64,000 nucleotides of DNA, from assembly GCA_963677325.2 (NCBI GenBank), contig CAXXGM010000007.1, forward strand, positions 310,001 to 374,000, written 5' to 3'. Source of the DNA: G963677325 sp963677325 (GTDB lineage: Bacteria; Bacteroidota; Bacteroidia; Bacteroidales; Prolixibacteraceae). A model generated the notes under the pieces. It was given only the letters and a program-made list of their open reading frames with translations, ran no database searches and was not told the DNA's origin. The translations under genes were made by a program, and so were the position numbers. Positions within the stretch are counted from its first letter, which is position 1. Every line of letters starts with the position of its first letter. Of this stretch, positions 1-11,331 are shown piece by piece.

Positions 1-3000
1 CTTGTTGATCGAAAGAATTGCATCATTACCAACAACTGTTGTTCCGTCAGACCATGAGTGACTTGCACCTCCTGTTGCAGTTACGCTTATTTGAGGATGT
101 GTGCAGGTAAGTATGGTTGTTCCGGTGTTGTTTTCTATTCCGGCGACTGGCAATGGATTAACCGTTACCTTTTGAGTGCATGTATTTGTGTTATCATGTA
201 TATCGGTAACTTTCCATATTATGGTAGTCACTCCAACAGGATAAGCTTCATCCAATGCCAGGCCATCGCTGCGTTCACCTGTTGTAGAGGCAACACCGCA
301 ATTGTCATTAATAGCCGGATTTCCAATAGTCACAGATTCACCTTCACAAACGCTTACGTCAGCAGGACATGTAATTGTTGGCATAGTATTATCCGTCACA
401 ACAATATTAAATGAGCAGGAGTTGCTGTTCCCATGTGTATCAGTGAATGCATATACTACACGTGTTGACCCAACCGGGAATGTTTCCGGCAGAGCGCTTA
501 CCTCTATACCATTCACGGTGATAACCGTTGTTACAGTACCACAGTTGTCAGTAGCAGATGGCGCAGTAAAACTGACCAATTTACTGCAGCCGGTGCTTTC
601 GTCTGTATTTACACTGATAGTCTCCGGACAATTGACAATAACAGGAGCTGTATTATCCACAACAGTCACGTTGAATGAACAGGTTGAACTATTGTTGGCT
701 GCATCTCTGAATGTATAGGTAACAGTTGTAGTCCCCACTTCGAAGATAGCACCCGGTTCATGTGATTTGATTACCGTTACAGCGCCATTGCAATTATCAG
801 TAGCTGTAGGTTCAGTCCAGCTCACTGCCTGTGAGCAGGATTGCGGATTCAGATCCTCACTGTTGACCGTAATGTTTGATGGACAACCGCTGATTAAAGG
901 CTGCTGGTGGTCTTCCACTGTCACGGTCTGGTCACAGAAAGCGATTGGTTGGCCGAAGGCATCCATAGCTGTCCAGTAAATAGTAGTTACGCCTAATTTA
1001 TATGGATCAGTCCACGATTTGAAATCACTTCTGAACTTAAAGAGTCCACTTATACCGCATGTGGTAGAAAGTGTGGCACTTCCAAGGTTCGCCTCAGGTA
1101 TTCCGACAGTGCATAACCCTGGTTCTGCATTTATTACAATGTTTGCAGGACAGGTAATTTCTGGAATTGTATTGCCGTTCACGGTTACTGTCTGTTGGCA
1201 GGTAGAGTAGTTTACATACTGATCGGTTGCAGTCCATGTGATTGTGGTTGTACCAATCGGGTAGGCAGCATTCAGCGGTTGTTTATCACTGCGGGTACCA
1301 ATGATGCTGAAGATATTGGATTGACCGCAATTATCGGTTGCGGTGGCCGGAGTGATCGCAACTATGGCATTACACTGACTTTCAGGCACGTCAATGGTGA
1401 TGTTGGCCGGGCAGGTGATTTCAGGTTTCTGATCATCTACAACAGTTACTGTTTGGGTAGATGTTGCCTGTAAGCCTGAACCATCGGTTACAGACCAGGT
1501 AACGGTATTTGCTCCCAAAGCCAGAGTTGCCGGAGAAGCCACCACACTTGCAACACTGCAATTGTCAGCAGCAGACGGTGCGGTTAACTGTGCACTTGCA
1601 AAGGTACATACGCCTGCATCAGCATTTACACTGATTGGGCTTAATGTAGCAATGGTAGGTTTCTGATCATCTACAACAGTTACTGTTTGGGTCGATGTTG
1701 CCTGTAAGCCTGAACCATCGGTTACAGACCAGGTAACGGTATTTGCTCCCAAAGCCAGAGTTGCCGGGGAAGCCACCACACTTGCAACACTGCAATTGTC
1801 AGCAGCAGACGGTGCGGTTAACTGTGCACTTGCAAAGGTACATACGCCTGCATCAGCATTTACACTGATTGGGCTTAATGTAGCAATGGTAGGTTTCTGA
1901 TCATCTACAACAGTTACTGTTTGGGTAGATATTGCCTGTAAGCCTGAACCATCGGTTACAGACCAGGTAACGGTATTTGCTCCCAAAGCCAGAGTTGCCG
2001 GAGAAGCCACCACACTTGCAACACTGCAATTGTCAGCAGCAGACGGTGCGGTTAACTGTGCACTTGCAAAGGTACATACGCCTGCATCAGCATTTACACT
2101 GATTGGGCTTAATGTAGCAATGGTAGGTTTCTGATCATCTACAACAGTTACTGTTTGGGTAGATATTGCCTGTAAGCCTGAACCATCGGTTACAGACCAG
2201 GTAACGGTATTTGCTCCCAAAGCCAGAGTTGCCGGAGAAGCCACCACACTTGCAACACTGCAATTGTCAGCAGCAGACGGTGCGGTTAACTGTGCACTTG
2301 CAAAGGTACATACGCCTGCATCAGCATTTACACTGATTGGGCTTAATGTAGCGATGGTAGGTTTCTGATCATCTACAACAGTTACTGTTTGGGTCGATGT
2401 TGCCTGTAAGCCTGAACCATCGGTTACAGACCAGGTAACGGTATTTGCTCCCAAAGCCAGAGTTGCCGGAGAAGCCACCACACTTGCAACACTGCAATTG
2501 TCAGCAGCAGACGGTGCGGTTAACTGTGCACTTGCAAAGGTACATACGCCTGCATCAGCATTTACACTGATTGGGCTTAATGTAGCGATGGTAGGTTTCT
2601 GATCATCTACAACAGTTACTGTTTGGGTCGATACCGTTGCCTGTAAGCCTGAACCATCGGTTACAGACCAGGTAACGGTATTTGCTCCCAAAGCCAGAGT
2701 TGCCGGAGAAGCCACCACACTTGCAACACTGCAATTGTCAGCAGCAGACGGTGCGGTTAACTGTGCACTTGCAAAGGTACATACGCCTGCATCAGCATTT
2801 ACACTGATTGGGCTTAATGTAGCAATGGTAGGTTTCTGATCATCTACAACAGTTACTGTTTGGGTAGATATTGCCTGTAAGCCTGAACCATCGGTTACAG
2901 ACCAGGTAACGGTATTTGCTCCCAAAGCCAGAGTTGCCGGAGAAGCCACCACACTTGCAACACTGCAATTGTCAGCAGCAGACGGTGCGGTTAACTGTGC

Positions 3001-4124
3001 ACTTGCAAAGGTACATACGCCTGCATCAGCATTTACACTGATTGGGCTTAATGTAGCGATGGTAGGTTTCTGATCATCTACAACAGTTACTGTTTGGGTA
3101 GATGTTGCCTGTAAGCCTGAACCATCGGTTACAGACCAGGTAACGGTATTTGCTCCCAAAGCCAGAGTTACCGGAGAAGCCACCACACTTGCAACACTGC
3201 AATTGTCAGCAGCAGACGGTGCGGTTAACTGTGCACTTGCAAAGGTACATACGCCTGCATCAGCATTTACACTGATTGGGCTTAATGTAGCAATGGTAGG
3301 TTTCTGATCATCTACAACAGTTACTGTTTGGGTAGATATTGCCTGTAAGCCTGAACCATCGGTTACAGACCAGGTAACGGTATTTGCTCCCAAAGCCAGA
3401 GTTGCCGGGGAAGCCACCACACTTGCAACACTGCAATTGTCAGCAGCAGACGGTGCGGTTAACTGTGCACTTGCAAAGGTACATACGCCTGCATCAGCAT
3501 TTACACTGATTGGGCTTAATGTAGCAATGGTAGGTTTCTGATCATCTACAACAGTTACTGTTTGGGTAGATGTTGCCTGTAAGCCTGAACCATCGGTTAC
3601 AGACCAGGTAACGGTATTTGCTCCCAAAGCCAGAGTTGCCGGAGAAGCCACCACACTTGCAACACTGCAATTGTCAGCAGCAGACGGTGCGGTTAACTGT
3701 GCACTTGCAAAGGTACATACGCCTGCATCAGCATTTACACTGATTGGGCTTAATGTAGCAATGGTAGGTTTCTGATCATCTACAACAGTTACTGTTTGGG
3801 TAGATATTGCCTGTAAGCCTGAACCATCGGTTACAGACCAGGTAACGGTATTTGCTCCCAAAGCCAGAGTTGCCGGAGAAGCCACCACACTTGCAACACT
3901 GCAATTGTCAGCAGCAGACGGTGCGGTTAACTGTGCACTTGCAAAGGTACATACGCCTGCATCAGCATTTACACTGATTGGGCTTAATGTAGCAATGGTA
4001 GGTTTCTGATCATCTACAACAGTTACTGTTTGGGTAGATATTGCCTGTAAGCCTGAACCATCGGTTACAGACCAGGTAACGGTATTTGCTCCCAAAGCCA
4101 GAGTTGCCGGAGAAGCCACCACAC
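1..4124 (-). CDS. Adhesin fragment: 78-residue HYR array and C-proximal HYR domains, partial at left edge
   Basis: On the minus strand the frame with codons at 1-3, 4-6 and so on is open from the frameshift at 4125 down to base 1. It has almost no methionine, because the repeats contain none. It encodes 11.5 of the 78-residue HYR units, then six mixed HYR modules (EITCPANITIDVPESQC, GTRSDKQPLNAAYPIGTTT, AVSWTEPTATDNCNGAV, TVVYAFTDTHGNSNSC-like motifs), and at the edge an Ig-like stretch after VTVNPLPVAGIE. No stop and no sorting domain are reached. The long plus-strand open frames across this stretch are antisense shadows of the repeats. Confidence 0.7.
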
Positions 4125-5413
4125 TTAAGCAACACTGCAATTGTCAGCAGCAGACGGTGCGGTTAACTGTGCACTTGCAAAGGTACATACGCCTGCATCA
4201 GCATTTACACTGATTGGGCTTAATGTAGCAATGGTAGGTTTCTGATCATCTACAACAGTTACTGTTTGGGTAGATGTTGCCTGTAAGCCTGAACCATCGG
4301 TTACAGACCAGGTAACGGTATTTGCTCCCAAAGCCAGAGTTGCCGGAGAAGCCACCACACTTGCAACACTGCAATTGTCAGCAGCAGACGGTGCGGTTAA
4401 CTGTGCACTTGCAAAGGTACATACGCCTGCATCAGCATTTACACTGATTGGGCTTAATGTAGCAATGGTAGGTTTCTGATCATCTACAACAGTTACTGTT
4501 TGGGTAGATATTGCCTGTAAGCCTGAACCATCGGTTACAGACCAGGTAACGGTATTTGCTCCCAAAGCCAGAGTTGCCGGAGAAGCCACCACACTTGCAA
4601 CACTGCAATTGTCAGCAGCAGACGGTGCGGTTAACTGTGCACTTGCAAAGGTACATACGCCTGCATCAGCATTTACACTGATTGGGCTTAATGTAGCGAT
4701 GGTAGGTTTCTGATCATCTACAACAGTTACTGTTTGGGTCGATGTTGCCTGTAAGCCCGAACCATCGGTTACAGACCAGGTAACGGTATTTGCTCCCAAA
4801 GCCAGAGTTGCCGGAGAAGCCACCACACTTGCAACACTGCAATTGTCAGCAGCAGACGGTGCGGTTAACTGTGCACTTGCAAAGGTACATACGCCTGCAT
4901 CAGCATTTACACTGATTGGGCTTAATGTAGCAATGGTAGGTTTCTGATCATCTACAACAGTTACTGTTTGGGTCGATGTTGCCTGTAAGCCTGAACCATC
5001 GGTTACAGACCAGGTAACGGTATTTGCTCCCAAAGCCAGAGTTGCCGGAGAAGCCACCACACTTGCAACACTGCAATTGTCAGCAGCAGACGGTGCGGTT
5101 AACTGTGCACTTGCAAAGGTACATACGCCTGCATCAGCATTTACACTGATTGGGCTTAATGTAGCAATGGTAGGTTTCTGATCATCTACAACAGTTACTG
5201 TTTGGGTAGATGTTGCCTGTAAGCCTGAACCATCGGTTACAGACCAGGTAACGGTATTTGCTCCCAAAGCCAGAGTTGCCGGAGAAGCCACCACACTTGC
5301 AACACTGCAATTGTCAGCAGCAGACGGTGCGGTTAACTGTGCACTTGCAAAGGTACATACGCCTGCATCAGCATTTACACTGATTGGGCTTAATGTAGCA
5401 ATGGTAGGTTTCT
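1431..5413 (-). repeat. 234-base HYR tandem array, 17 units
   Basis: Unit boundaries at the GATCATCTAC motif (1431, 1665, 1899, 2133, 2367, 2601, 2838, 3072, 3306, 3540, 3774, 4008, 4244, 4478, 4712, 4946, 5180 and 5414) give 15 exact spacings of 234 bases, one of 237 (an in-frame extra codon near 2632) and one of 236 (a two-base insertion near 4125). Each unit encodes 78 residues with motifs QKPTIATLSPISVNADAGVC, SAADNCSVASVV and ANTVTWSVTDGSGLQA. Units are almost identical in nucleotide sequence. Amino-acid variation is mainly confined to the position after LQA (ATS, AIS or ATVS) and one A-to-V change, which suggests recent expansion or homogenisation. Confidence 0.93.
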
Positions 5414-7307
5414 GATCATCCGTTACTGTTACCGTGGAGCTGCATGTTGCCGTGCGGCCTACTGCATCTGTTACAACAAATGTATTGGTAGTTGTGCCTA
5501 TCGGGAACAATGAACCACTTGCAAGTCCTGCTGTCTGAGCTGTTGTTGCTCCGGGACAGTTGTCTGTTCCTACAGGTGCAACAAAGGTTACAATAGCCCC
5601 ACATTTATCCTTATCGTTGGGTACATTAATATTACTTGTGCAGGTAATATCAGGATACTGCCGGTCTTCAACTGTTACTGTCTGAGTGCAGCTTGTTAAT
5701 ACACTGCCAAAGTCATCAACGGCCCTCCAGGTAATGGTTGTTGTGCCTTTAGGATATGGCAGGCTAAATGATAAACCATCGCTTCTGGTTTTAACGAAAC
5801 GCAGGTTTCCACAGCTTTGTATAATTACCGGTGTTCCAAGATCGGTTACAGCAATTGTGGCGGAACATAAGTCTGCATCTGTAGGCCTGGTAACTGTGGT
5901 GGGACATGTTATTTGTGCAAGTCTGCTGCCTGTTACACTGATGATTTGCTGGCAGGAAGAAATATTATTACTTCCATCCTGAGCGCTCCAGGTAATTGTG
6001 GTCTTACCAACAGGGTAAGGTGCGTCTAATGCAGCTCCGTCACCTCTTGTTCCATAGATGAGCGAAATTGTGCCGCAATTATCCGTAGCGGTTGCTGTCC
6101 CTACATTCACGGATGTACTACATTGACCCTCAGGAGCAGTGGTATTAATGTTTGCAGGGCAAGTGATTGCCGGTTTTTCCGTATCTTCTACAGTTACGGT
6201 GAATGAACAGATGGCTTTGTTTCCACTGTCATCGGTTACTGTCCACATCACCGAGGTGGTCCCCTTCGGGAATACGGCTCCTGCAAGTGTACTTAAATTG
6301 TTAAAGTTGTTGCTGATAGTTGAACTTGAACAGTTGTCGCCAAACGCTGTTGGATCGAACTCAGTTTCAATAACCATATAATCACATTTACCTGTGTCGG
6401 TACTCTTCATTTGGTTTGGTATGCAGGTAATTGTTGGAAGCTGCTCGTCTTTGACAACGACATCATAGCTGCATGTGGCCGTATTGCCACTGCCGTCGGT
6501 TGCAGTCCAAACCACTGTGGTTTTGCCAAGTGGGAAGATTGCATCCTTCAGGGAAGCTGTATTGTTGAAGTTGTTCTTAACGCTTTCCCCGGTGCAGTTG
6601 TCTGCAAATGTTGGGTCAAGGGCTGTTCCCGGAACCGTATAGGTGCACACACCGTTGTTGGCTGGATAGCTGGCATCAGGTGTAGCGCAGGTAATTGTTG
6701 GAAGCTGCTCGTCTTTGACAACGACATCATAGCTGCATGTGGCCGTATTGCCACTGCCGTCGGTTGCAGTCCAAACCACTGTGGTTTTGCCAAGCGGGAA
6801 GATTGCATCCTTCAGGGAAGCTGAATTGTTGAAGTTGTTCTTAACGCTTTCCCCGGTGCAGTTGTCTGCAAATGTTGGGTCAAGGGCTGTTCCCGGAACC
6901 GTATAGGTGCACACACCGTTGTTGGCTGGATAGCTGGCATCAGGTGTAGCGCAGGTAATTGTTGGAAGCTGCTCGTCTTTGACAACGACATCATAGCTGC
7001 ATGTGGCCGTATTGCCACTGCCGTCGGTTGCAGTCCAAACCACTGTGGTTTTGCCAAGCGGGAAGATTGCATCCTTCAGGGAAGCTGAATTGTTGAAGTT
7101 GTTCTTAACGCTTTCCCCGGTGCAGTTGTCTGCAAATGTTGGGTCAAGGGCTGTTCCCGGAACCGTATAGGTGCACACACCGTTGTTGGCTGGATAGCTG
7201 GCATCAGGTGTAGCGCAGGTAATTGTTGGAAGCTGCTCGTCTTTGACAACGACATCATAGCTGCATGTGGCCGTATTGCCACTGCCGTCGGTTGCAGTCC
7301 AAACCAC
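4125..7307 (-). CDS. Adhesin fragment: 88-residue HYR units, five mixed HYR domains, 78-residue HYR units
   Basis: This is a 1,060-residue open segment of the giant protein. The ATG at 7307 lies inside a repeat unit (MVWTATDGSGN) and is an artefact of the one-base loss near 7380. In order it has three and a half 88-residue HYR units, a diverged copy with TSVMWTVTDDSGNKAICSF, three mixed HYR modules (GTRGDGAALDAPYPVGKTT, TRSDGLSFSLPYPKGTTT and GTDNCPGATTAQTAGLASG types), then five and a half 78-residue units. The stop at 4125-4127 comes from a two-base AA insertion (CACTTAAGCAACACTG against CACTTGCAACACTG in the other units), after which the same repeat continues in another frame to base 1. 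Confidence 0.65.
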   Translation of the reverse strand: MVWTATDGSGNTATCSYDVVVKDEQLPTITCATPDASYPANNGVCTYTVPGTALDPTFADNCTGESVKNNFNNSASLKDAIFPLGKTTVVWTATDGSGNTATCSYDVVVKDEQLPTITCATPDASYPANNGVCTYTVPGTALDPTFADNCTGESVKNNFNNSASLKDAIFPLGKTTVVWTATDGSGNTATCSYDVVVKDEQLPTITCATPDASYPANNGVCTYTVPGTALDPTFADNCTGESVKNNFNNTASLKDAIFPLGKTTVVWTATDGSGNTATCSYDVVVKDEQLPTITCIPNQMKSTDTGKCDYMVIETEFDPTAFGDNCSSSTISNNFNNLSTLAGAVFPKGTTSVMWTVTDDSGNKAICSFTVTVEDTEKPAITCPANINTTAPEGQCSTSVNVGTATATDNCGTISLIYGTRGDGAALDAPYPVGKTTITWSAQDGSNNISSCQQIISVTGSRLAQITCPTTVTRPTDADLCSATIAVTDLGTPVIIQSCGNLRFVKTRSDGLSFSLPYPKGTTTITWRAVDDFGSVLTSCTQTVTVEDRQYPDITCTSNINVPNDKDKCGAIVTFVAPVGTDNCPGATTAQTAGLASGSLFPIGTTTNTFVVTDAVGRTATCSSTVTVTDDQKPTIATLSPISVNADAGVCTFASAQLTAPSAADNCSVASVVASPATLALGANTVTWSVTDGSGLQATSTQTVTVVDDQKPTIATLSPISVNADAGVCTFASAQLTAPSAADNCSVASVVASPATLALGANTVTWSVTDGSGLQATSTQTVTVVDDQKPTIATLSPISVNADAGVCTFASAQLTAPSAADNCSVASVVASPATLALGANTVTWSVTDGSGLQATSTQTVTVVDDQKPTIATLSPISVNADAGVCTFASAQLTAPSAADNCSVASVVASPATLALGANTVTWSVTDGSGLQAISTQTVTVVDDQKPTIATLSPISVNADAGVCTFASAQLTAPSAADNCSVASVVASPATLALGANTVTWSVTDGSGLQATSTQTVTVVDDQKPTIATLSPISVNADAGVCTFASAQLTAPSAADNCSVA

Positions 7308-10300
7308 TGTGGTTTTGCCAAGCGGGAAGATTGCATCCTTCAGGGAAGCTGAATTGTTGAAGTTGTTCTTAACGCTTTCCCGGTGCAGTTGTCTGCAAAT
7401 GTTGGGTCAAGGGCTGTTCCCGGAACCGTATAGGTGCACACACCGTTGTTGGCTGGATAGCTGGCATCAGGTGTAGCGCAGGTAATTGTTGGAAGCTGCT
7501 CGTCTTTGACAACTGCACCGGGGAAAGCGTTAAGAACAACTTCAACAATTCAGCTTCCCTGAAGGATGCAATCTTCCCGCTTGGCAAAACCACAGTGGTT
7601 TGGACTGCAACCGACGGCAGTGGCAATACGGCCACATGCAGCTATGATGTCGTTGTCAAAGACGAGCAGCTTCCAACAATTACCTGCGCTACACCTGATG
7701 CCAGCTATCCAGCCAACAACGGTGTGTGCACCTATACGGTTCCGGGAACAGCCCTTGACCCAACATTTGCAGACAACTGCACCGGGAAAGCGTTAAGAAC
7801 AACTTCAACAATTCAGCTTCCCTGAAGGATGCAATCTTCCCGCTTGGCAAAACCACAGTGGTTTGGACTGCAACCGACGGCAGTGGCAATACGGCCACAT
7901 GCAGCTATGATGTCGTTGTCAAAGACGAGCAGCTTCCAACAATTACCTGCGCTACACCTGATGCCAGCTATCCAGCCAACAACGGTGTGTGCACCTATAC
8001 GGTTCCGGGAACAGCCCTTGACCCAACATTTGCAGACAACTGCACCGGGAAAGCGTTAAGAACAACTTCAACAATTCAGCTTCCCTGAAGGATGCAATCT
8101 TCCCGCTTGGCAAAACCACAGTGGTTTGGACTGCAACCGACGGCAGTGGCAATACGGCCACATGCAGCTATGATGTCGTTGTCAAAGACGAGCAGCTTCC
8201 AACAATTACCTGCGCTACACCTGATGCCAGCTATCCAGCCAACAACGGTGTGTGCACCTATACGGTTCCGGGAACAGCCCTTGACCCAACATTTGCAGAC
8301 AACTGCACCGGGAAAGCGTTAAGAACAACTTCAACAATTCAGCTTCCCTGAAGGATGCAATCTTCCCGCTTGGCAAAACCACAGTGGTTTGGACTGCAAC
8401 CGACGGCAGTGGCAATACGGCCACATGCAGCTATGATGTCGTTGTCAAAGACGAGCAGCTTCCAACAATTACCTGCGCTACACCTGATGCCAGCTATCCA
8501 GCCAACAACGGTGTGTGCACCTATACGGTTCCGGGAACAGCCCTTGACCCAACATTTGCAGACAACTGCACCGGGGAAAGCGTTAAGAACAACTTCAACA
8601 ATACAGCTTCCCTGAAGGATGCAATCTTCCCACTTGGCAAAACCACAGTGGTTTGGACTGCAACCGACGGCAGTGGCAATACGGCCACATGCAGCTATGA
8701 TGTCGTTGTCAAAGACGAGCAGCTTCCAACAATTACCTGCGCTACACCTGATGCCAGCTATCCAGCCAACAACGGTGTGTGCACCTATACGGTTCCGGGA
8801 ACAGCCCTTGACCCAACATTTGCAGACAACTGCACCGGGGAAAGCGTTAAGAACAACTTCAACAATACAGCTTCCCTGAAGGATGCAATCTTCCCGCTTG
8901 GCAAAACCACAGTGGTTTGGACTGCAACCGACGGCAGTGGCAATACGGCCACATGCAGCTATGATGTCGTTGTCAAAGACGAGCAGCTTCCAACAATTAC
9001 CTGCGCTACACCTGATGCCAGCTATCCAGCCAACAACGGTGTGTGCACCTATACGGTTCCGGGAACAGCCCTTGACCCAACATTTGCAGACAACTGCACC
9101 GGGGAAAGCGTTAAGAACAACTTCAACAATACAGCTTCCCTGAAGGATGCAATCTTCCCACTTGGCAAAACCACAGTGGTTTGGACTGCAACCGACGGCA
9201 GTGGCAATACGGCCACATGCAGCTATGATGTCGTTGTCAAAGACGAGCAGCTTCCAACAATTACCTGCGCTACACCTGATGCCAGCTATCCAGCCAACAA
9301 CGGTGTGTGCACCTATACGGTTCCGGGAACAGCCCTTGACCCAACATTTGCAGACAACTGCACCGGGGAAAGCGTTAAGAACAACTTCAACAATACAGCT
9401 TCCCTGAAGGATGCAATCTTCCCACTTGGCAAAAACCACAGTGGTTTGGACTGCAACCGACGGCAGTGGCAATACGGCCACATGCAGCTATGATGTCGTT
9501 GTCAAAGACGAGCAGCTTCCAACAATTACCTGCGCTACACCTGATGCCAGCTATCCAGCCAACAACGGTGTGTGCACCTATACGGTTCCGGGAACAGCCC
9601 TTGACCCAACATTTGCAGACAACTGCACCGGGGAAAGCGTTAAGAACAACTTCAACAATACAGCTTCCCTGAAGGATGCAATCTTCCCGCTTGCAAAACC
9701 ACAGTGGTTTGGACTGCAACCGACGGCAGTGGCAATACGGCCACATGCAGCTATGATGTCGTTGTCAAAGACGAGCAGCTTCCAACAATTACCTGCGCTA
9801 CACCTGATGCCAGCTATCCAGCCAACAACGGTGTGTGCACCTATACGGTTCCGGGAACAGCCCTTGACCCAACATTTGCAGACAACTGCACCGGGAAAGC
9901 GTTAAGAACAACTTCAACAATTCAGCTTCCCTGAAGGATGCAATCTTCCCGCTTGGCAAAACCACAGTGGTTTGGACTGCAACCGACGGCAGTGGCAATA
10001 CGGCCACATGTTCTTAACGCTTTCCCCGGTGCAGTTGTCTGCAAACTGTTGGGTCAAGGGCTGTTCCCGGAACCGTATAGGTGCACACACCGTTGTTGGC
10101 TGGATAGCTGGCATCAGGTGTAGCGCAGGTAATTGTTGGAAGCTGCTCGTCTTTGACAACGACATCATAGCTGCATGTGGCCGTATTGCCACTGCACGTC
10201 GGTTGCAGTCCAAACCACTGTGGTTTTGCCAAGCGGGAAGATTGCATCCTTCAGGGAAGCTGTATTGTTGAAGTTGTTCTTAACGCTTTCCCCGGTGCAG

Positions 10301-10404
10301 TTGTCTGCAAATGTTGGGTCAAGGGCTGTTCCCGGAACCGTATAGGTGCACACACCGTTGTTGGCTGGATAGCTGGCATCAGGTGTAGCGCAGGTAATTG
10401 TTGG
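6424..10404. repeat. 264-base HYR tandem array, about 15 copies, central part inverted
   Basis: Units of 264 bases encode 88 residues each (TCATPDASYPANN, TVPGTALDPTFADNC, TTVVWTATDGSGNTATCSY). Minus-sense units start at 6424, 6688, 6952, 7216 and 7479. About 9.5 plus-sense units fill 7511-10010. About 1.5 minus-sense units follow to 10404. Four units are 263 bases because GGGG in ACCGGGGAAAG is GGG; another has a gained A (near 9430) and another a lost G (near 9691). Two linked variants exist (AATTCAGC or AATACAGC; CCCGCTTGG or CCCACTTGG). In HYR proteins such arrays form stalks that hold adhesive domains away from the cell. Confidence 0.9.
7511..10010. other. Inverted 2.5-kb block inside the 264-base HYR array
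   Basis: Repeat units to the left of 7510 and right of 10011 read on the minus strand, while those between read on the plus strand. The left junction overlaps GACAAC (7508-7513), a six-base word shared by both parents. The right junction (GCCACATG joined to TTCTTAACGC) shares at most two bases. The two junctions fall at different phases of the repeat unit, there are no inverted-repeat recombination sites, and no invertase gene is in the window. Single-base indels cluster in the same block. A fold-back read or a mis-join in a long tandem array is the simplest cause; a true inversion would inactivate the gene. Confidence 0.85.
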
Positions 10405-11331
10405 TAATTCGATATCAGCTACCGTTACTGTGAAGCTGCATGTAGCTGTTCTACCAACTGCATCCGTTACAACAAATGTGTTAGTTGTAGTCCCAACCGG
10501 GAATAGCGATCCGGTTGCAAGACCAGCTGTCTGTACTGTTGTTGCTTCGGGACAGTTGTCTGTTCCAACAGGTGCGACAAATGTTACAATTGCACCACAT
10601 TTACCTGCGTCATTGGTTACATTAATATTGCTTGTACAGGTAATAGCAGGATTCTCAAGGTCTTCAACCGTAATTTTCTGATCATAACTGTCCTGAATAT
10701 CGAAATTATCATCGTAAGCATACCAGGTGACAGTGGTGACACCTTTAGGGAATGGCTGATCGGTGTATAGTTCATCACTTCGTTCACAGAAGAACGAAAG
10801 ATTTCCACAACTGGTGACCACATTTGGTGCATCAAGTACTGTTGAGGAAATCGAAGTGGTACATTTCCCCGGATCTGTTCCAACCGTCACATTCGCAGGC
10901 CACTGAATTTCAGACACGGCGCTGCCTGATACAAATATCGACTGTTGGCAGGAGAAAATGTTATTATCCCCGTCTGCGGCGGTCCAGGTGATAATTGTTT
11001 CACCTCCAGGGTAAGGGTCAGTCAAAGCCTTTAAATCACTTCGTGTTCCATGTATGAGCGATACAATCCCGCATTGATCCGTAGCTGTTGGTTCATTAAC
11101 TGTGATGGTCGCATAACATTTGCCGGCATCCGGATCCTTCATTATTGCTGTGGGACAGGTAAATACCGGAGCCGTTTTGTCCTCAACAGTTACTGTTGCA
11201 GTTGCTGTTGATGTGTTACCTCCCATATCGGTAACTGTCAGGGGTAACGCCATTTGGACCTTTATTGGAACAGGTAAAGCTGTTTGTTGATATTTCTTTT
11301 TTGACAATGCCACAAGCATCACTTGAACCAT
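10165..11331 (-). CDS. Adhesin fragment with four to five diverse HYR domains
   Basis: This 388-residue open segment contains successive HYR (hyalin-repeat type Ig-like) modules. Each has the VTVEDKTAPVFTCP-type linker, a conserved DNC or DQCG pair, a GTTTxTWTA strand and a closing CQQ or CSF strand. The first methionine is internal and reached only because of a frameshift near 11330. Towards its 3' end it enters the first copy of the 88-residue HYR repeat (LPTITCATPDASYPANNGVC) and is terminated by an extra base near 10196. Paired cysteines in the modules suggest disulfide-stabilised extracellular folds. Export through the T9SS is inferred from the family and context, not from a sorting signal seen here. 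Confidence 0.6.
   Translation of the reverse strand: MVQVMLVALSKKKYQQTALPVPIKVQMALPLTVTDMGGNTSTATATVTVEDKTAPVFTCPTAIMKDPDAGKCYATITVNEPTATDQCGIVSLIHGTRSDLKALTDPYPGGETIITWTAADGDNNIFSCQQSIFVSGSAVSEIQWPANVTVGTDPGKCTTSISSTVLDAPNVVTSCGNLSFFCERSDELYTDQPFPKGVTTVTWYAYDDNFDIQDSYDQKITVEDLENPAITCTSNINVTNDAGKCGAIVTFVAPVGTDNCPEATTVQTAGLATGSLFPVGTTTNTFVVTDAVGRTATCSFTVTVADIELPTITCATPDASYPANNGVCTYTVPGTALDPTFADNCTGESVKNNFNNTASLKDAIFPLGKTTVVWTATDVQWQYGHMQL

Noticed and set aside
4120..4130. Programmed frameshift at the AA insertion
   Set aside because: There is no slippery heptamer, and all other units of the array lack the two bases; an error or a mutation is simpler.
58..7476. Many plus-strand open frames of 60-140 codons across the HYR region
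   Set aside because: They are antisense shadows of the repeats and recur with the repeat period; their products resemble no family.
7566..9934. Plus-strand open frames encoding HYR repeats, up to 369 residues
   Set aside because: They are the inverted block of the minus-strand array; no start region, signal peptide or promoter supports an independent plus-strand gene.
7511..10010. Phase-variable invertible switch
   Set aside because: Junctions lie at unrelated repeat phases without inverted-repeat sites, and no site-specific recombinase is present in the window.
1431..10404. CRISPR-like regular repeats
   Set aside because: Repeats are contiguous 234- or 264-base coding units with no unique spacers and no cas genes.
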